A program made the position numbers and the translations under genes. From assembly GCA_005879815.1 (NCBI GenBank), contig VBKA01000103.1, positions 1 to 10,059 of the forward strand: a stretch of 10,059 nt of DNA, given 5' to 3'. This document shows positions 1 to 6,118 of the stretch, one piece after another; position 1 is the stretch's first letter; every line of letters starts with the position of its first letter. The DNA is from Chloroflexota bacterium. GTDB taxonomy: Bacteria; Chloroflexota; Limnocylindria; QHBO01. The notes beneath the pieces are model-generated. The model worked only from the letters and a program-made list of their open reading frames with translations. It was not told the origin of the DNA and searched no databases.

Positions 1-158
1 TCGTCGCCACGCATGGTGATGACGCGTATTACCTCAACGCCCTCGCCGGCGACCGCCGGACGATGGCCTGTTCCTTCGATCCCGACCTCGACTGGGTGCG
101 CGAAGGCTGGGCCGCAATGGAGCCAGATCCGCGCGTGCCCCTGGTCGGCAGAACATGA
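1..158 (+). CDS. 3' end of an unrecognised protein (cut by window start)
   Basis: An open frame enters the window and can be read from base 3 to a TGA at 156-158, giving about 51 residues. It includes the readable stretches DDAYYLNALAGDRRTMACSF and DWVREGWAAMEPDPRVPLVG. I do not recognise the family. The segment has the composition of a soluble protein (acidic, with several Trp and Tyr) and no membrane segment. Its stop overlaps an ATG at 155-157, but the following VOC gene more probably starts at 194, so the two genes are about 35 bases apart and may be co-transcribed. The frame could be spurious, but its amino acid composition looks like real protein and no other frame there does better. 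Confidence 0.5.
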   Translation, partial: VATHGDDAYYLNALAGDRRTMACSFDPDLDWVREGWAAMEPDPRVPLVGRT

Positions 159-180
159 TCAATCGAATCGCCTGTGCACA

Positions 181-185
181 GGAGG
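181..185 (+). promoter_or_regulatory. Shine-Dalgarno site that sets the VOC gene start
   Basis: GGAGG lies 8 bases before the ATG at 194. The in-frame ATG at 155 has no comparable site and would add 13 residues not expected for the family, so 194 is preferred. Confidence 0.7.
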
Positions 186-193
186 AACGGTCC

Positions 194-574
194 ATGGACT
201 GGAAGCTTGAAGTGGTGGTGATCCCGGTCTCCGATGTCGATCGGGCCAAGCAGTTCTACAGCGAGAAGCTCGGCTTCAACGTCGACGTCGACAACCGCAT
301 GGGAGAGAACTTTCGCAACGTCCAGCTGACGCCGCCGGGGTCGGCCTGCTCGGTCACCATCGGCACCGGGCTCACGCCGGGCCTCCAGCTGGTGGTGGCC
401 GATGCCAAGGCCGCACACGCCGAGCTCGTCGGCCGTGGGGTGGAGGTGACCAACATCCAGCACATCGAGGATGGGGTATGGGCCGATGGACCGGGCGGCC
501 CATGGAACACCTTCTTCTTCCTCAAGGATCCAGACGGCAACAACTGGGCGGTGCAGGAAAAGCCGGGCATGTGA
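194..574 (+). CDS. VOC-family (glyoxalase/bleomycin-resistance fold) protein
   Basis: A 126-residue protein with the single-domain VOC layout. The N-terminal strand and helix are seen in VVVIPVSDVDRAKQFYSEKL, the middle carries LQLVVADAKAAHAELVGRGV, and the C-terminus ends with the typical FFFLKDPDGNNWAVQE strand, where the final Glu often helps bind metal in this superfamily. Family members include glyoxalase I, extradiol dioxygenases and antibiotic-binding proteins, so the substrate cannot be named from sequence; this subgroup is commonly annotated simply as glyoxalase. Start at 194 follows a GGAGG site. The next gene is another VOC-fold protein 41 bases downstream on the same strand, so the pair is probably co-transcribed. 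Family assignment is firm, function is open. Confidence 0.9.
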   Translation: MDWKLEVVVIPVSDVDRAKQFYSEKLGFNVDVDNRMGENFRNVQLTPPGSACSVTIGTGLTPGLQLVVADAKAAHAELVGRGVEVTNIQHIEDGVWADGPGGPWNTFFFLKDPDGNNWAVQEKPGM

Positions 575-615
575 CCCAGCTCGCGACGTCAATGCAGCAC
601 AGGAGTCTTGTAAGG

Positions 616-1110
616 ATGCAGAAGATCGTCACCTCCCTCTGGTTCGACGACCAGGCAGAGGAGGCAGCCAAGTTCTACTGCTCGATCTTCAACAACTCGA
701 AGATCACGCAGATCGCCCGCTACGGCTCAGCCGGTCCTCGTCCCGAGGGGATGGTGATGACGGTTGATTTCCGGCTCGAGGGACAGGACTTCAACGCCAT
801 CAACGGCGGTCCTGAGTTCAGGTTCACCGAGGCGACCTCGCTGCTCGTCAACTGCCAGACCCAGCAGGAGGTCGACGAGCTGTGGGACAAGCTCGGCGCC
901 GGTGGTGAGCCGGGGCCCTGCGGCTGGCTGAAGGACCGCTACGGCCTCTCGTGGCAGGTCGTTCCGGTGGCGCTGGGTGAGATGCTGAGCGACCCCGATC
1001 CGGTCAAGGCGCAGCGGGTGATGGAGGCAATGCTCAAGATGGGCAAGATCGACGTCGCCGAACTGCGTCGGGCGTATGAATCGCCGGTTGGCGCCGCGGC
1101 GGGAAGCTGA
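616..1110 (+). CDS. PhnB-like VOC protein (3-demethylubiquinone-9 3-methyltransferase-like family)
   Basis: A 164-residue protein opening MQKIVTSLWFDDQAEEAAKF, the hallmark N-terminus of the PhnB-like VOC family, whose Pfam name refers to 3-demethylubiquinone methyltransferase although methyltransferase activity is not expected from this fold. Further family signs are NAINGGPEFRFTEATSLLVN and the GPCGWLKDRYGLSWQVVP segment, followed by a helical tail (DPVKAQRVMEAMLKMGKID). I chose the ATG at 616 because AGGAG sits 10 bases upstream at 601-605 and the protein then starts as the family does. An ATG at 592 is in frame but would add eight residues and bury that site. The gene follows the first VOC gene by 41 bases. 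It ends in a short convergent gap facing the dehydrogenase. Substrate unknown. Confidence 0.9.
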   Translation: MQKIVTSLWFDDQAEEAAKFYCSIFNNSKITQIARYGSAGPRPEGMVMTVDFRLEGQDFNAINGGPEFRFTEATSLLVNCQTQQEVDELWDKLGAGGEPGPCGWLKDRYGLSWQVVPVALGEMLSDPDPVKAQRVMEAMLKMGKIDVAELRRAYESPVGAAAGS

Positions 1111-1150
1111 CGTCCGGCTCCGCCCGTACCCTGATGGACCATTGGAGACC

Positions 1151-1182
1151 GTGGCTGCACACGACTGCTGTCGGGCCGCCAC
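1151..1182. terminator. Possible hairpin between convergent genes
   Basis: The 82-base gap between the convergent PhnB-like gene and dehydrogenase contains GTGGC (1151-1155) pairing with GCCAC (1178-1182), and inside it CGAC (1162-1165) pairing with GTCG (1170-1173) around a TGCT loop. This could end transcription from either side. There is no T-tract, so an intrinsic terminator is only a weak call. Confidence 0.25.
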
Positions 1183-1192
1183 ATGGCGCGGA

Positions 1193-2242
1193 TCAGCCGG
1201 CGTGGGTGGGCTCGATGACGACCTTGATGCCGTCACCCTTCTCGACGATCTGGAGCGCGTCGGCCACCCGATCCAGGGGCAGGCGATGGGTCAGGAGGTC
1301 GGCGACCGGCACGCGTCCCGAAGCAATCAACTCGAGCGCCTCCCGGTTGTGATGCGGCGCCGACCCATAGGCGCCGACAACGCTCAGCTCCCGGTAGTGG
1401 ATCAGGTTTGAGTCGCTTCGGATGATCGGGTCGTCCTTCGGCAGACCTCCGAACAGGCTGACCCGTCCTCGCGGCATCGCCATCGCCAGGGCCTGCTCCT
1501 GCGCCGGCTTGGATGCCGCCGCGGTGATGACCACGTCGGCACCGCGGCCTTCGGTCAGGTCGCGAACCGCGGCGATCGGATCGGTGCTGGAGCCGTCGAT
1601 CAGCGCGTCGGGCCGCACCCGCGCGGCGAGCTCGAGTCGAGAGGGATTGACGTCGATCAGCATGACCTGAGCCGCCCCACGCGCTCGCGCAAGGCGCACG
1701 TGGAGGCAGCCTATCGGTCCTGCTCCGACCACGACCACCGAATCGCCGTCGTGCACGCCGGCGAGCTCCTGCCCGTTGAGGACGCAGGCGAGTGGCTCGG
1801 TGACCGCAGCCTCCGCTGGTTCGATCTGGTCGGGAATCCGGTTGACGCCATCCACCGCCAGGATCTTGGCGGGGACCCGCATGAGCTCGGCGAAGCCGCC
1901 GTCATAGTGGTAGCCGATGGACTCCAGGTGTTCGCACACGGTCTGGAATCCACGCCGACACTGGAAGCACGATCCGTCGGGGATGGCGGCGATGACCTGC
2001 ACGCGGTCGCCCACGCGCCACGCGTCGACGCCGGTGCCGACCTCCACGACCTCGCCGGCGACCTCGTGCCCCATGACCCGTGGCAGGGTGATGTTGGCAT
2101 GACCGTGGTGGAAGATCTTGACGTCCGTCCCGCACGTGCCGCAGGCGAGGACGCGGATGACGAGGTCTCCCGGGCCGGCTTCCGGCTCAGGGAGGGGCTC
2201 GAGCCGAAGGTCACCCGGCGCGTAGAGGCGTGCAGTGTTGAT
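1193..2242 (-). CDS. Zinc-dependent medium-chain dehydrogenase, probable sugar-alcohol (phosphate) dehydrogenase
   Basis: A protein of about 349 residues of the zinc-containing MDR family (sorbitol, threonine and galactitol-1-phosphate dehydrogenases). Catalytic-zinc ligands are visible as Cys37 in CGTCGTD and His59-Glu60 in GHE. The structural-zinc lobe has Cys92, Cys95 and Cys103, but the usual first cysteine is Asp89 (PDGSCFQC). The Rossmann motif GAGPIG is at 173-178, and Asp197 ends the next strand, which favours NAD+ over NADP+. Its place after PTS EIIA suggests it oxidises the phosphorylated polyol that the PTS delivers, as GatD does in the galactitol pathway; this is inference. No ATG, GTG or TTG lies at a sensible position in this frame. 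The best start is ATC at 2242-2240, where family alignment expects the initiator Met, 16 bases after the EIIA stop and 7 bases after GGGAG. Confidence 0.85.
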   Translation of the reverse strand: MNTARLYAPGDLRLEPLPEPEAGPGDLVIRVLACGTCGTDVKIFHHGHANITLPRVMGHEVAGEVVEVGTGVDAWRVGDRVQVIAAIPDGSCFQCRRGFQTVCEHLESIGYHYDGGFAELMRVPAKILAVDGVNRIPDQIEPAEAAVTEPLACVLNGQELAGVHDGDSVVVVGAGPIGCLHVRLARARGAAQVMLIDVNPSRLELAARVRPDALIDGSSTDPIAAVRDLTEGRGADVVITAAASKPAQEQALAMAMPRGRVSLFGGLPKDDPIIRSDSNLIHYRELSVVGAYGSAPHHNREALELIASGRVPVADLLTHRLPLDRVADALQIVEKGDGIKVVIEPTHAG

Positions 2243-2245
2243 GGC

Positions 2246-2254
2246 CCTTCTCCC
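2246..2254 (-). promoter_or_regulatory. Ribosome binding site before the ATC start of the dehydrogenase
   Basis: On the minus strand GGGAGAAGG lies between the EIIA stop (TAA, 2261-2259) and ATC at 2242-2240. The GGGAG part is 7 bases from ATC, a normal spacing. It supports initiation at this non-standard codon, since no standard start codon is nearby in frame. Confidence 0.5.
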
Positions 2255-2258
2255 AGGT

Positions 2259-2747
2259 TTAGGTTGCCCCTTGAGGTGCCTCTCGGGGTGCCTCTCGAGG
2301 TTCTGGCTGAGGCGCTTCCTCGATGGCCGGCGCCAGGACCGCGAGGACCACGTCCGGATCCGCGGCCTCTCGCAGCTGGGTGGCGTGTTCCGGTTCGATA
2401 AGGATGTTGGCCAGGCTGGCCAGGATCTCGAGGTGCGCGTCGTCGCGCGCAGCGATGCCAATGCACACGAAGACGCGATCCTCACCCCAGTCGATGCCGG
2501 CCGGGAACTGGGCGAAGGAGAGGGCCGTTCTCCGGATGAGAACCCGACTCTCGTCCGTCCCGTGCGGAATCGCGAACCCCTCCCCCACCGAAGTGGACAT
2601 GCCTCGCTCGCGCTCGAGCATGGCATCGGCGTAGCCCGTATCGACCGCGCCAAGCTCCTCGAGGATGCGACCCGTGGCCAGGATCGCATCCTCCTTGGAA
2701 CCAGCGGCCAACCCGAGGCGGATGGCCTCGGGCGGCAGGACCTCCAT
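2259..2747 (-). CDS. mtlF: PTS mannitol/fructose-type EIIA component
   Basis: A 162-residue phosphotransferase EIIA of the mannitol/fructose (PTS_EIIA_2) type. It takes phosphate from HPr and passes it to EIIB. The phosphorylated histidine is His62 in GEGFAIPHGT, matching the AVPHGT site of the E. coli MtlA A domain. Other family marks are the helix with YADAMLERER, FAQFPAGIDWGEDRVFVCIG and GIAARDDAHLEILASLANIL. In E. coli this domain is fused to EIIC and EIIB; here it is a separate gene, as in Staphylococcus MtlF. The ATG at 2747 is 7 bases past the EIIB stop, so translation is probably coupled. The last 18 or so residues are a Pro/Glu/Ala tail with a REAP repeat that is not part of the domain. 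Confidence 0.92.
   Translation of the reverse strand: MEVLPPEAIRLGLAAGSKEDAILATGRILEELGAVDTGYADAMLERERGMSTSVGEGFAIPHGTDESRVLIRRTALSFAQFPAGIDWGEDRVFVCIGIAARDDAHLEILASLANILIEPEHATQLREAADPDVVLAVLAPAIEEAPQPEPREAPREAPQGAT
2275..2297. repeat. 12-base tandem repeat within the EIIA tail
   Basis: GGTGCCTCTCG occurs at 2275-2285 and again at 2287-2297, a 12-base period. On the coding strand it encodes two Arg-Glu-Ala-Pro-like units near the EIIA C-terminus. It is probably a slippage product making a flexible tail. Confidence 0.7.
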
Positions 2748-2754
2748 GCCCTGC

Positions 2755-3063
2755 CTACGCCTCGATCGCCGCGCCGGAGCGCAGCGCCTCGGCGATCCTG
2801 GCGAAGACCGGATCGCCGATGAACGTGTCGAACGCCACCACCGGGTGGCCCGGCGCGACCTGCCTGGCACGCTCGGCGAGCGAGCGATGACAGATCACCA
2901 GGTCCGCGTCGGCCGGAATCCTGGTCACGGACGTATGCTCGACCGTGACCGGCAGCCCCGCCAGCTGACGCTTGAGCTGCGAGACGACCAGCGCGCTGCT
3001 GCCCATGCCGGCCTCGCAGGCCAGCACGATCTTGTGGACGTCGGCGGCCGCGATGGCGCTCAT
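2755..3063 (-). CDS. PTS mannitol-type EIIB component
   Basis: A 102-residue stand-alone EIIB of the mannitol type. The phosphocysteine is Cys16 in IVLACEAGMGSSALVVSQL, closely matching the VACDAGMGSSAMG loop of E. coli MtlA. Later features are RIPADADLVICHRSLAERA, which matches the family's DLVITHRDLTERA stretch, and a C-terminal helix. It accepts phosphate from EIIA and transfers it to the incoming polyol on EIIC. Its ATG overlaps the EIIC stop (ATGA, 3063-3060), so it should be translationally coupled to EIIC. The EIIC reading frame as sequenced stops early, about 355 bases upstream, which would break that coupling. In many bacteria this domain is fused to EIIC; here the boundary is a stop/start overlap. 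Confidence 0.93.
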   Translation of the reverse strand: MSAIAAADVHKIVLACEAGMGSSALVVSQLKRQLAGLPVTVEHTSVTRIPADADLVICHRSLAERARQVAPGHPVVAFDTFIGDPVFARIAEALRSGAAIEA

Positions 3064-4152
3064 GCCGCCGAACCAGCCGCGGCGGGTGCCGATTCAGGTG
3101 CCGTCTCGTCGGCCGTCTCGCGAACGGTTGCCCGCAGGATCACCGCGGCCGCGGCGAATGCCACCACGCAGCCGACGAGGATGCCGGCCAGCGTTGCCAG
3201 CTGCCCACCAGGAGGCGTCATGGCCAGCTCGGCGAAGATGCTCCCCGGGGACGGCGAGGCGACCAGCCCGGCTCCGAGTGCGACGAACGTCGCGATGCCT
3301 GCCATGCCGCCAAGGATCATCGCAACGATCAAGACCGGCCGCATCAGCACGTACGGGAAGTAGATCTCGTGGATGCCGCCGAAGAAGTGGATGATGATCG
3401 CCCCTGGAGTCGAAGCCCTAAGCGAGCGCGGACCGAAGGCCCAGTAGGCGAGCAGGAGGCCGAGCCCGGGACCTGGGTTCGTCTCCAGCATGAACATCAA
3501 CGACTTGCCGTGCGCCAGCGACTGTTGCACGCCGATCGTGTCCAGCACGCCGTGGTTGATGGCGTTGTTCAGGAACAGGACCTTGCCTGGCTCGATGAAG
3601 ATCGAGACGAGCGGCAGGACGCCAAGGTTGACGGTGCCCTGCACGACGCTGGCCATGAACTGCGAGAGCCCTTGCACGACTGGGCCGATGGCCAACAGCG
3701 ACAGGACCGCCAACGCACCGCCCAGGATGCCCAGCGAGAAGTTGGCAACGAGCATCTCGAAGCCGACCGCGACGCGGTCCTGGGTTGCACGGTCGAGCTG
3801 CTTGAGAAGCCATGCGGCGAGCGAGGAACATGGGGATGTCGGCGCCGACCACGACCCCGGTGGTGGCGATCGCACCGATCACCGCGCCGCGATCGCCGTA
3901 TACCAGCTTGCCGCCGGTGTAGCCGATCAGGAGCGGCAGCAGGAACGTGATCATCGGGCCAACGAGCTTCGCGAAGGTCTCGTTGGGCAACCAGCCGGTG
4001 GGAATGAAGAGCGCGGTGATCAGGCCCCAGGCGATGAACGCCCCGATGTTGGGCATGACCATACCGGCCAGGAAGCCGCCAAACTGCTGGAGCCGTGCCT
4101 GCCACCCCGAGCCGGTTGTCGGCGTGGCGAATGGGAGAGAAGACGCCGTCAT
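3060..4152 (-). pseudogene. mtlA: PTS mannitol-type EIIC permease, frameshifted
   Basis: The membrane permease of the mannitol PTS, read in two frames. The first (4152 to about 3823, 110 residues) holds MVMPNIGAFIAWGLITALFI, GWLPNETFAKLVGPMITFLL and GADIPMFLA, nearly identical to E. coli MtlA. The second (about 3821 to 3060, 253 residues) continues with LAAWLLKQLDRATQDRVAVG, FLNNAINHGV, the substrate-site motif GGIHEIYFPYVLM (3342-3380) and NPGPGLGLLLAY. At the junction the residues corresponding to E. coli GSMIAGP are missing: about 20 bases are absent, so the frame shifts. As sequenced, the first frame ends at TAG 3420-3418. The start ATG at 4152 has AGGAGGA at 4167-4161. All other conserved segments remain, so the break is either a recent mutation or a sequencing/assembly error. 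Stop overlaps the EIIB start. Confidence 0.85.
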
Positions 4153-4160
4153 GTGTTATT

Positions 4161-4167
4161 TCCTCCT
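4161..4167 (-). promoter_or_regulatory. Strong Shine-Dalgarno site of EIIC
   Basis: AGGAGGA on the minus strand, 8 bases before the EIIC ATG at 4152. It lies in the 46-base gap after the kinase gene, the longest gap within the operon, so EIIC is initiated independently rather than by coupling. Confidence 0.75.
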
Positions 4168-4198
4168 CGTGCCCGATTGATTGGCCGGTGCCGCTCGA

Positions 4199-5212
4199 TC
4201 AGCCCTCGACCATTGGCACCGCTCCCTGCGGTTCGCTGTCTGCTGGCACGATCTGCGTGTAGCGGGACGAGTCGGCCGGCGGCTCTGGTGAGGCCGCCAC
4301 GCCGCCGATCTGCGCCTCGGCCTCGGCGACTGCCTGCCGGCACATGGCAAAGAAGGTCCCCTCGCCGACGTCGGAGCCATCCAGCTTCGCGAGCTCGACG
4401 GCGATGCGCGCCACCATGGCGTCCCCCGCGCCGACCGTCGTCTGGAGCTTCCCCGGCGGCACTTCAATCGAGCTGGCGGGCAGGCGCTCCACCCCGGTCC
4501 CCCACCCGGCCACCGCGCCAGCGGATCCCAGAGAGACCAGAACGCCACGAACCCCAAGGTCGAGGATTGCCCTGGTTGCCTCGCTCGCGTCCGCATCGGT
4601 CTCGATGAGTCGTCCCGTCAGGGCAGCCGCTTCGACCCGGTTTGGCTTCAGGAAGAACGGATTGCCGCGCGCGACGTGTTCCAGCGCTTCATCGCTGGTG
4701 TCGGCGAGCACGCGCAGATTTGGCCAGCGTGCGCGCAGCGTCTCGGTCCATCGTGCGTAGACCGACGGGTCCACCCCAAGTGGCACGCTCCCCGCGAACA
4801 CGACCGCCCCGGCGTTCTCCTCATCCACCACCGAAAAAAGCTCACGCTCGAGGGCATCGACCTGATCCGGGCCGACCTCCGCTCCGCTCCCGTTGATCTC
4901 GGTAAGCCTTCCACTGGACTGCTCGATGATCTTGAGGTTCGTCCGGGTCTCGCCTGGGGTGCGGATGAAGCGCGACCGGACGCCCAGTGAGTCGAGGTAG
5001 CGCTCGATTGGCGTCGCCTGGTCCTCCCCGGCAAGCCCCAGGGCGATGACCGGAGCCCCGATGCGAGCCGCGCCCCGTGCCACGTTGATCCCCTTGCCGC
5101 CGAAGGTGGCGCGCGTGTCAGCCGTGCGAATCGTCGTCCCGGGCACAAGCGCCTCGACCCAGACGGTGCGGTCGATCGCGGGGTTGAGGGTGACGGTGGC
5201 GATGGGCTGCAT
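4199..5212 (-). CDS. PfkB-family sugar kinase, 1-phosphofructokinase/tagatose-6-phosphate kinase type
   Basis: A 337-residue ribokinase-fold kinase of the FruK/LacC/PfkB subgroup, which phosphorylates ketohexose phosphates to 1,6-bisphosphates with ATP. Seen directly: TLNPAIDRTVWV at the N-terminus, substrate-binding GGKGINVAR at 38-46, GSVPLGVD at 141-148, KPNRVE at 189-194 and the anion-hole/catalytic motif TTVGAGDA with Asp264 as predicted base. The C-terminal 30 residues run slightly beyond the usual length of about 310 and look disordered (Ala/Pro/Ser-rich). The ATG at 5212 overlaps the regulator's stop by one base (TGATG), so translation is coupled. With the downstream dehydrogenase, a role in phosphorylating the ketose phosphate from an imported hexitol is likely. 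Fructose-1-phosphate and tagatose-6-phosphate are both possible substrates; sequence alone does not decide. Confidence 0.9.
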   Translation of the reverse strand: MQPIATVTLNPAIDRTVWVEALVPGTTIRTADTRATFGGKGINVARGAARIGAPVIALGLAGEDQATPIERYLDSLGVRSRFIRTPGETRTNLKIIEQSSGRLTEINGSGAEVGPDQVDALERELFSVVDEENAGAVVFAGSVPLGVDPSVYARWTETLRARWPNLRVLADTSDEALEHVARGNPFFLKPNRVEAAALTGRLIETDADASEATRAILDLGVRGVLVSLGSAGAVAGWGTGVERLPASSIEVPPGKLQTTVGAGDAMVARIAVELAKLDGSDVGEGTFFAMCRQAVAEAEAQIGGVAASPEPPADSSRYTQIVPADSEPQGAVPMVEG

Positions 5213-5985
5213 CAGGCGATCGCCTGGCGTCCTTCCGGTGAAAGCCGCACCTCGAGCCCCGCGGATCGCAGGTCCTCGATCTCCGACGCCGATGCCGCTT
5301 CGTCGGTGACCAACAGATCCACCTCGTCGAGCTGGGCGACGTGGGCGAAGGTCACCAATCCGAGCTTGCTGCTGTCGGCCAGCACCACGGCCACCCGACC
5401 GGCGCGGATCATCCGCGCCTTGGTGGCCGCCTCCTCAAGGGTCGGGGTGGTGAATCCGGCCGTCGACGAGACGCCGTTCATGCCGATGAACGCGATGTCC
5501 ACGTGCATCTGCTCGATGGAGCGCTCGGCGATGGGACCGACAAGCGCCAGGGTCGATTCCTTGACAGTGCCACCCGTCAGGATCAGGCGCGGGTGATTGG
5601 CAAGCTCCACGGCAATCGGTATGGAATTCGACGCGACGCTGATGTCGTTCCGCGCACGGAGGGCACGCGCCAGCTCCAGGGTCGTGGTGCCGCCGTCGAG
5701 AAAGACGGTATGGCCCGGATCCACGAGCCTCGCGGCGTACCGCGCGATCGCGCGCTTTTGCACACGGTTCTCCGTCTCCTTCTGGCCGAACGACGGCTCG
5801 AAGCGGCTGGGTGGCAGGACCCCACCGTGTGTCCGCTCCACCACCCCGTTCTCGGAGAGGATCTGCAGATCGCGCCGGATCGTGGACTCCGAGACGCCGA
5901 ATCGCTCCGCAAGATCCCCGACCTGGGCGCGATCGTCGGACTCCAGGATGTCGATGATCTTGCGCCGCCGCTCTCCCACGAGCAC
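5212..5985 (-). CDS. DeoR-family transcriptional regulator of the PTS operon
   Basis: A 257-residue sugar-phosphate-responsive repressor of the DeoR/GlpR family. The N-terminal winged helix spans about residues 5-57: ERRRKIIDILESDD, the recognition helix VSESTIRRDL (31-40) and THGGV (52-56). The C-terminal DeoRC sensor has LDGGTTTLEL (96-105), which forms the phosphate-binding loop in this family, then LTGGTVKESTLALVGP and ADSSKLG. I start it at GTG 5985 because AAAGGAG lies 7 bases before it and the protein then begins MLVGERRRKI, as relatives do; longer frames run into the repeat array. It is first in the operon, directly behind a promoter and a box array, so autoregulation by a sugar phosphate is likely. 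It could be mistaken for FruR, GatR or SrlR-type regulators. Confidence 0.92.
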   Translation of the reverse strand: MLVGERRRKIIDILESDDRAQVGDLAERFGVSESTIRRDLQILSENGVVERTHGGVLPPSRFEPSFGQKETENRVQKRAIARYAARLVDPGHTVFLDGGTTTLELARALRARNDISVASNSIPIAVELANHPRLILTGGTVKESTLALVGPIAERSIEQMHVDIAFIGMNGVSSTAGFTTPTLEEAATKARMIRAGRVAVVLADSSKLGLVTFAHVAQLDEVDLLVTDEAASASEIEDLRSAGLEVRLSPEGRQAIA

Positions 5986-5992
5986 CGGAGCG

Positions 5993-5999
5993 CTCCTTT
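5993..5999 (-). promoter_or_regulatory. Shine-Dalgarno site that sets the DeoR GTG start
   Basis: AAAGGAG on the minus strand ends 7 bases before GTG 5985-5983. An in-frame ATG further upstream (in the repeat array) has no such site. Confidence 0.7.
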
Positions 6000-6002
6000 C
6001 AT

Positions 6003-6052
6003 TGCGCACGCGTGAGTGCGCATCTGTGCGCATATATGCGTGAAGGTGCGCA
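6003..6052. promoter_or_regulatory. Array of TGCGCA boxes, probable operator
   Basis: TGCGCA occurs at 6003, 6017, 6027 and 6047, with a near copy TGCGTG at 6037. The last four boxes start exactly 10 bases apart; the first is 14 bases from the second. TGCGCA is its own reverse complement, and CGCATATATGCG at 6029-6040 is a perfect 12-base palindrome. The array begins at the -10 element and runs to just before the regulator's ribosome site, the classic place for a repressor. DeoR-family repressors often bind several nearby copies of a short site, so autoregulation is the best guess. Confidence 0.65.
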
Positions 6053-6080
6053 CTATGGACCACCGGAGGTAGTTCGTCAA
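6052..6080 (-). promoter_or_regulatory. Promoter of the PTS operon (sigma-70-like)
   Basis: On the minus strand TTGACG (6080-6075) is followed by exactly 17 bases and CATAGT (6057-6052). The -35 matches the consensus at five of six positions and the -10 at four of six. The predicted transcript would start near 6045 and carry a leader of about 60 bases before the regulator's GTG. The -10 abuts the TGCGCA array, so bound repressor would block this promoter. Confidence 0.6.
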
Positions 6081-6118
6081 GGTCTGCGCGGCGGGTGCGG
6101 GTCGGGGCCGAATGCGCG

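Noticed and set aside
1700..2822. Overlapping plus-strand open frames opposite the dehydrogenase and EIIA
   Set aside because: They mirror codon positions of the minus-strand genes and carry no recognisable domain.
3819..3825. Programmed +1 frameshift in EIIC
   Set aside because: No slippery codon or stimulatory structure is apparent, and a shift would still leave a conserved seven-residue block missing.
3490..4608. A 372-codon plus-strand open frame over EIIC and the kinase
   Set aside because: It is antisense to well-conserved proteins, its translation is rich in Arg, Pro and Ser without any family motif, and such frames are common in GC-rich DNA.
6084..6118. Possible terminator after the AlkZ-like gene (GCGCG and CGCGC arms)
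   Set aside because: The arms are 5 bases with a loop above 20, and GC-rich DNA yields such pairs by chance.
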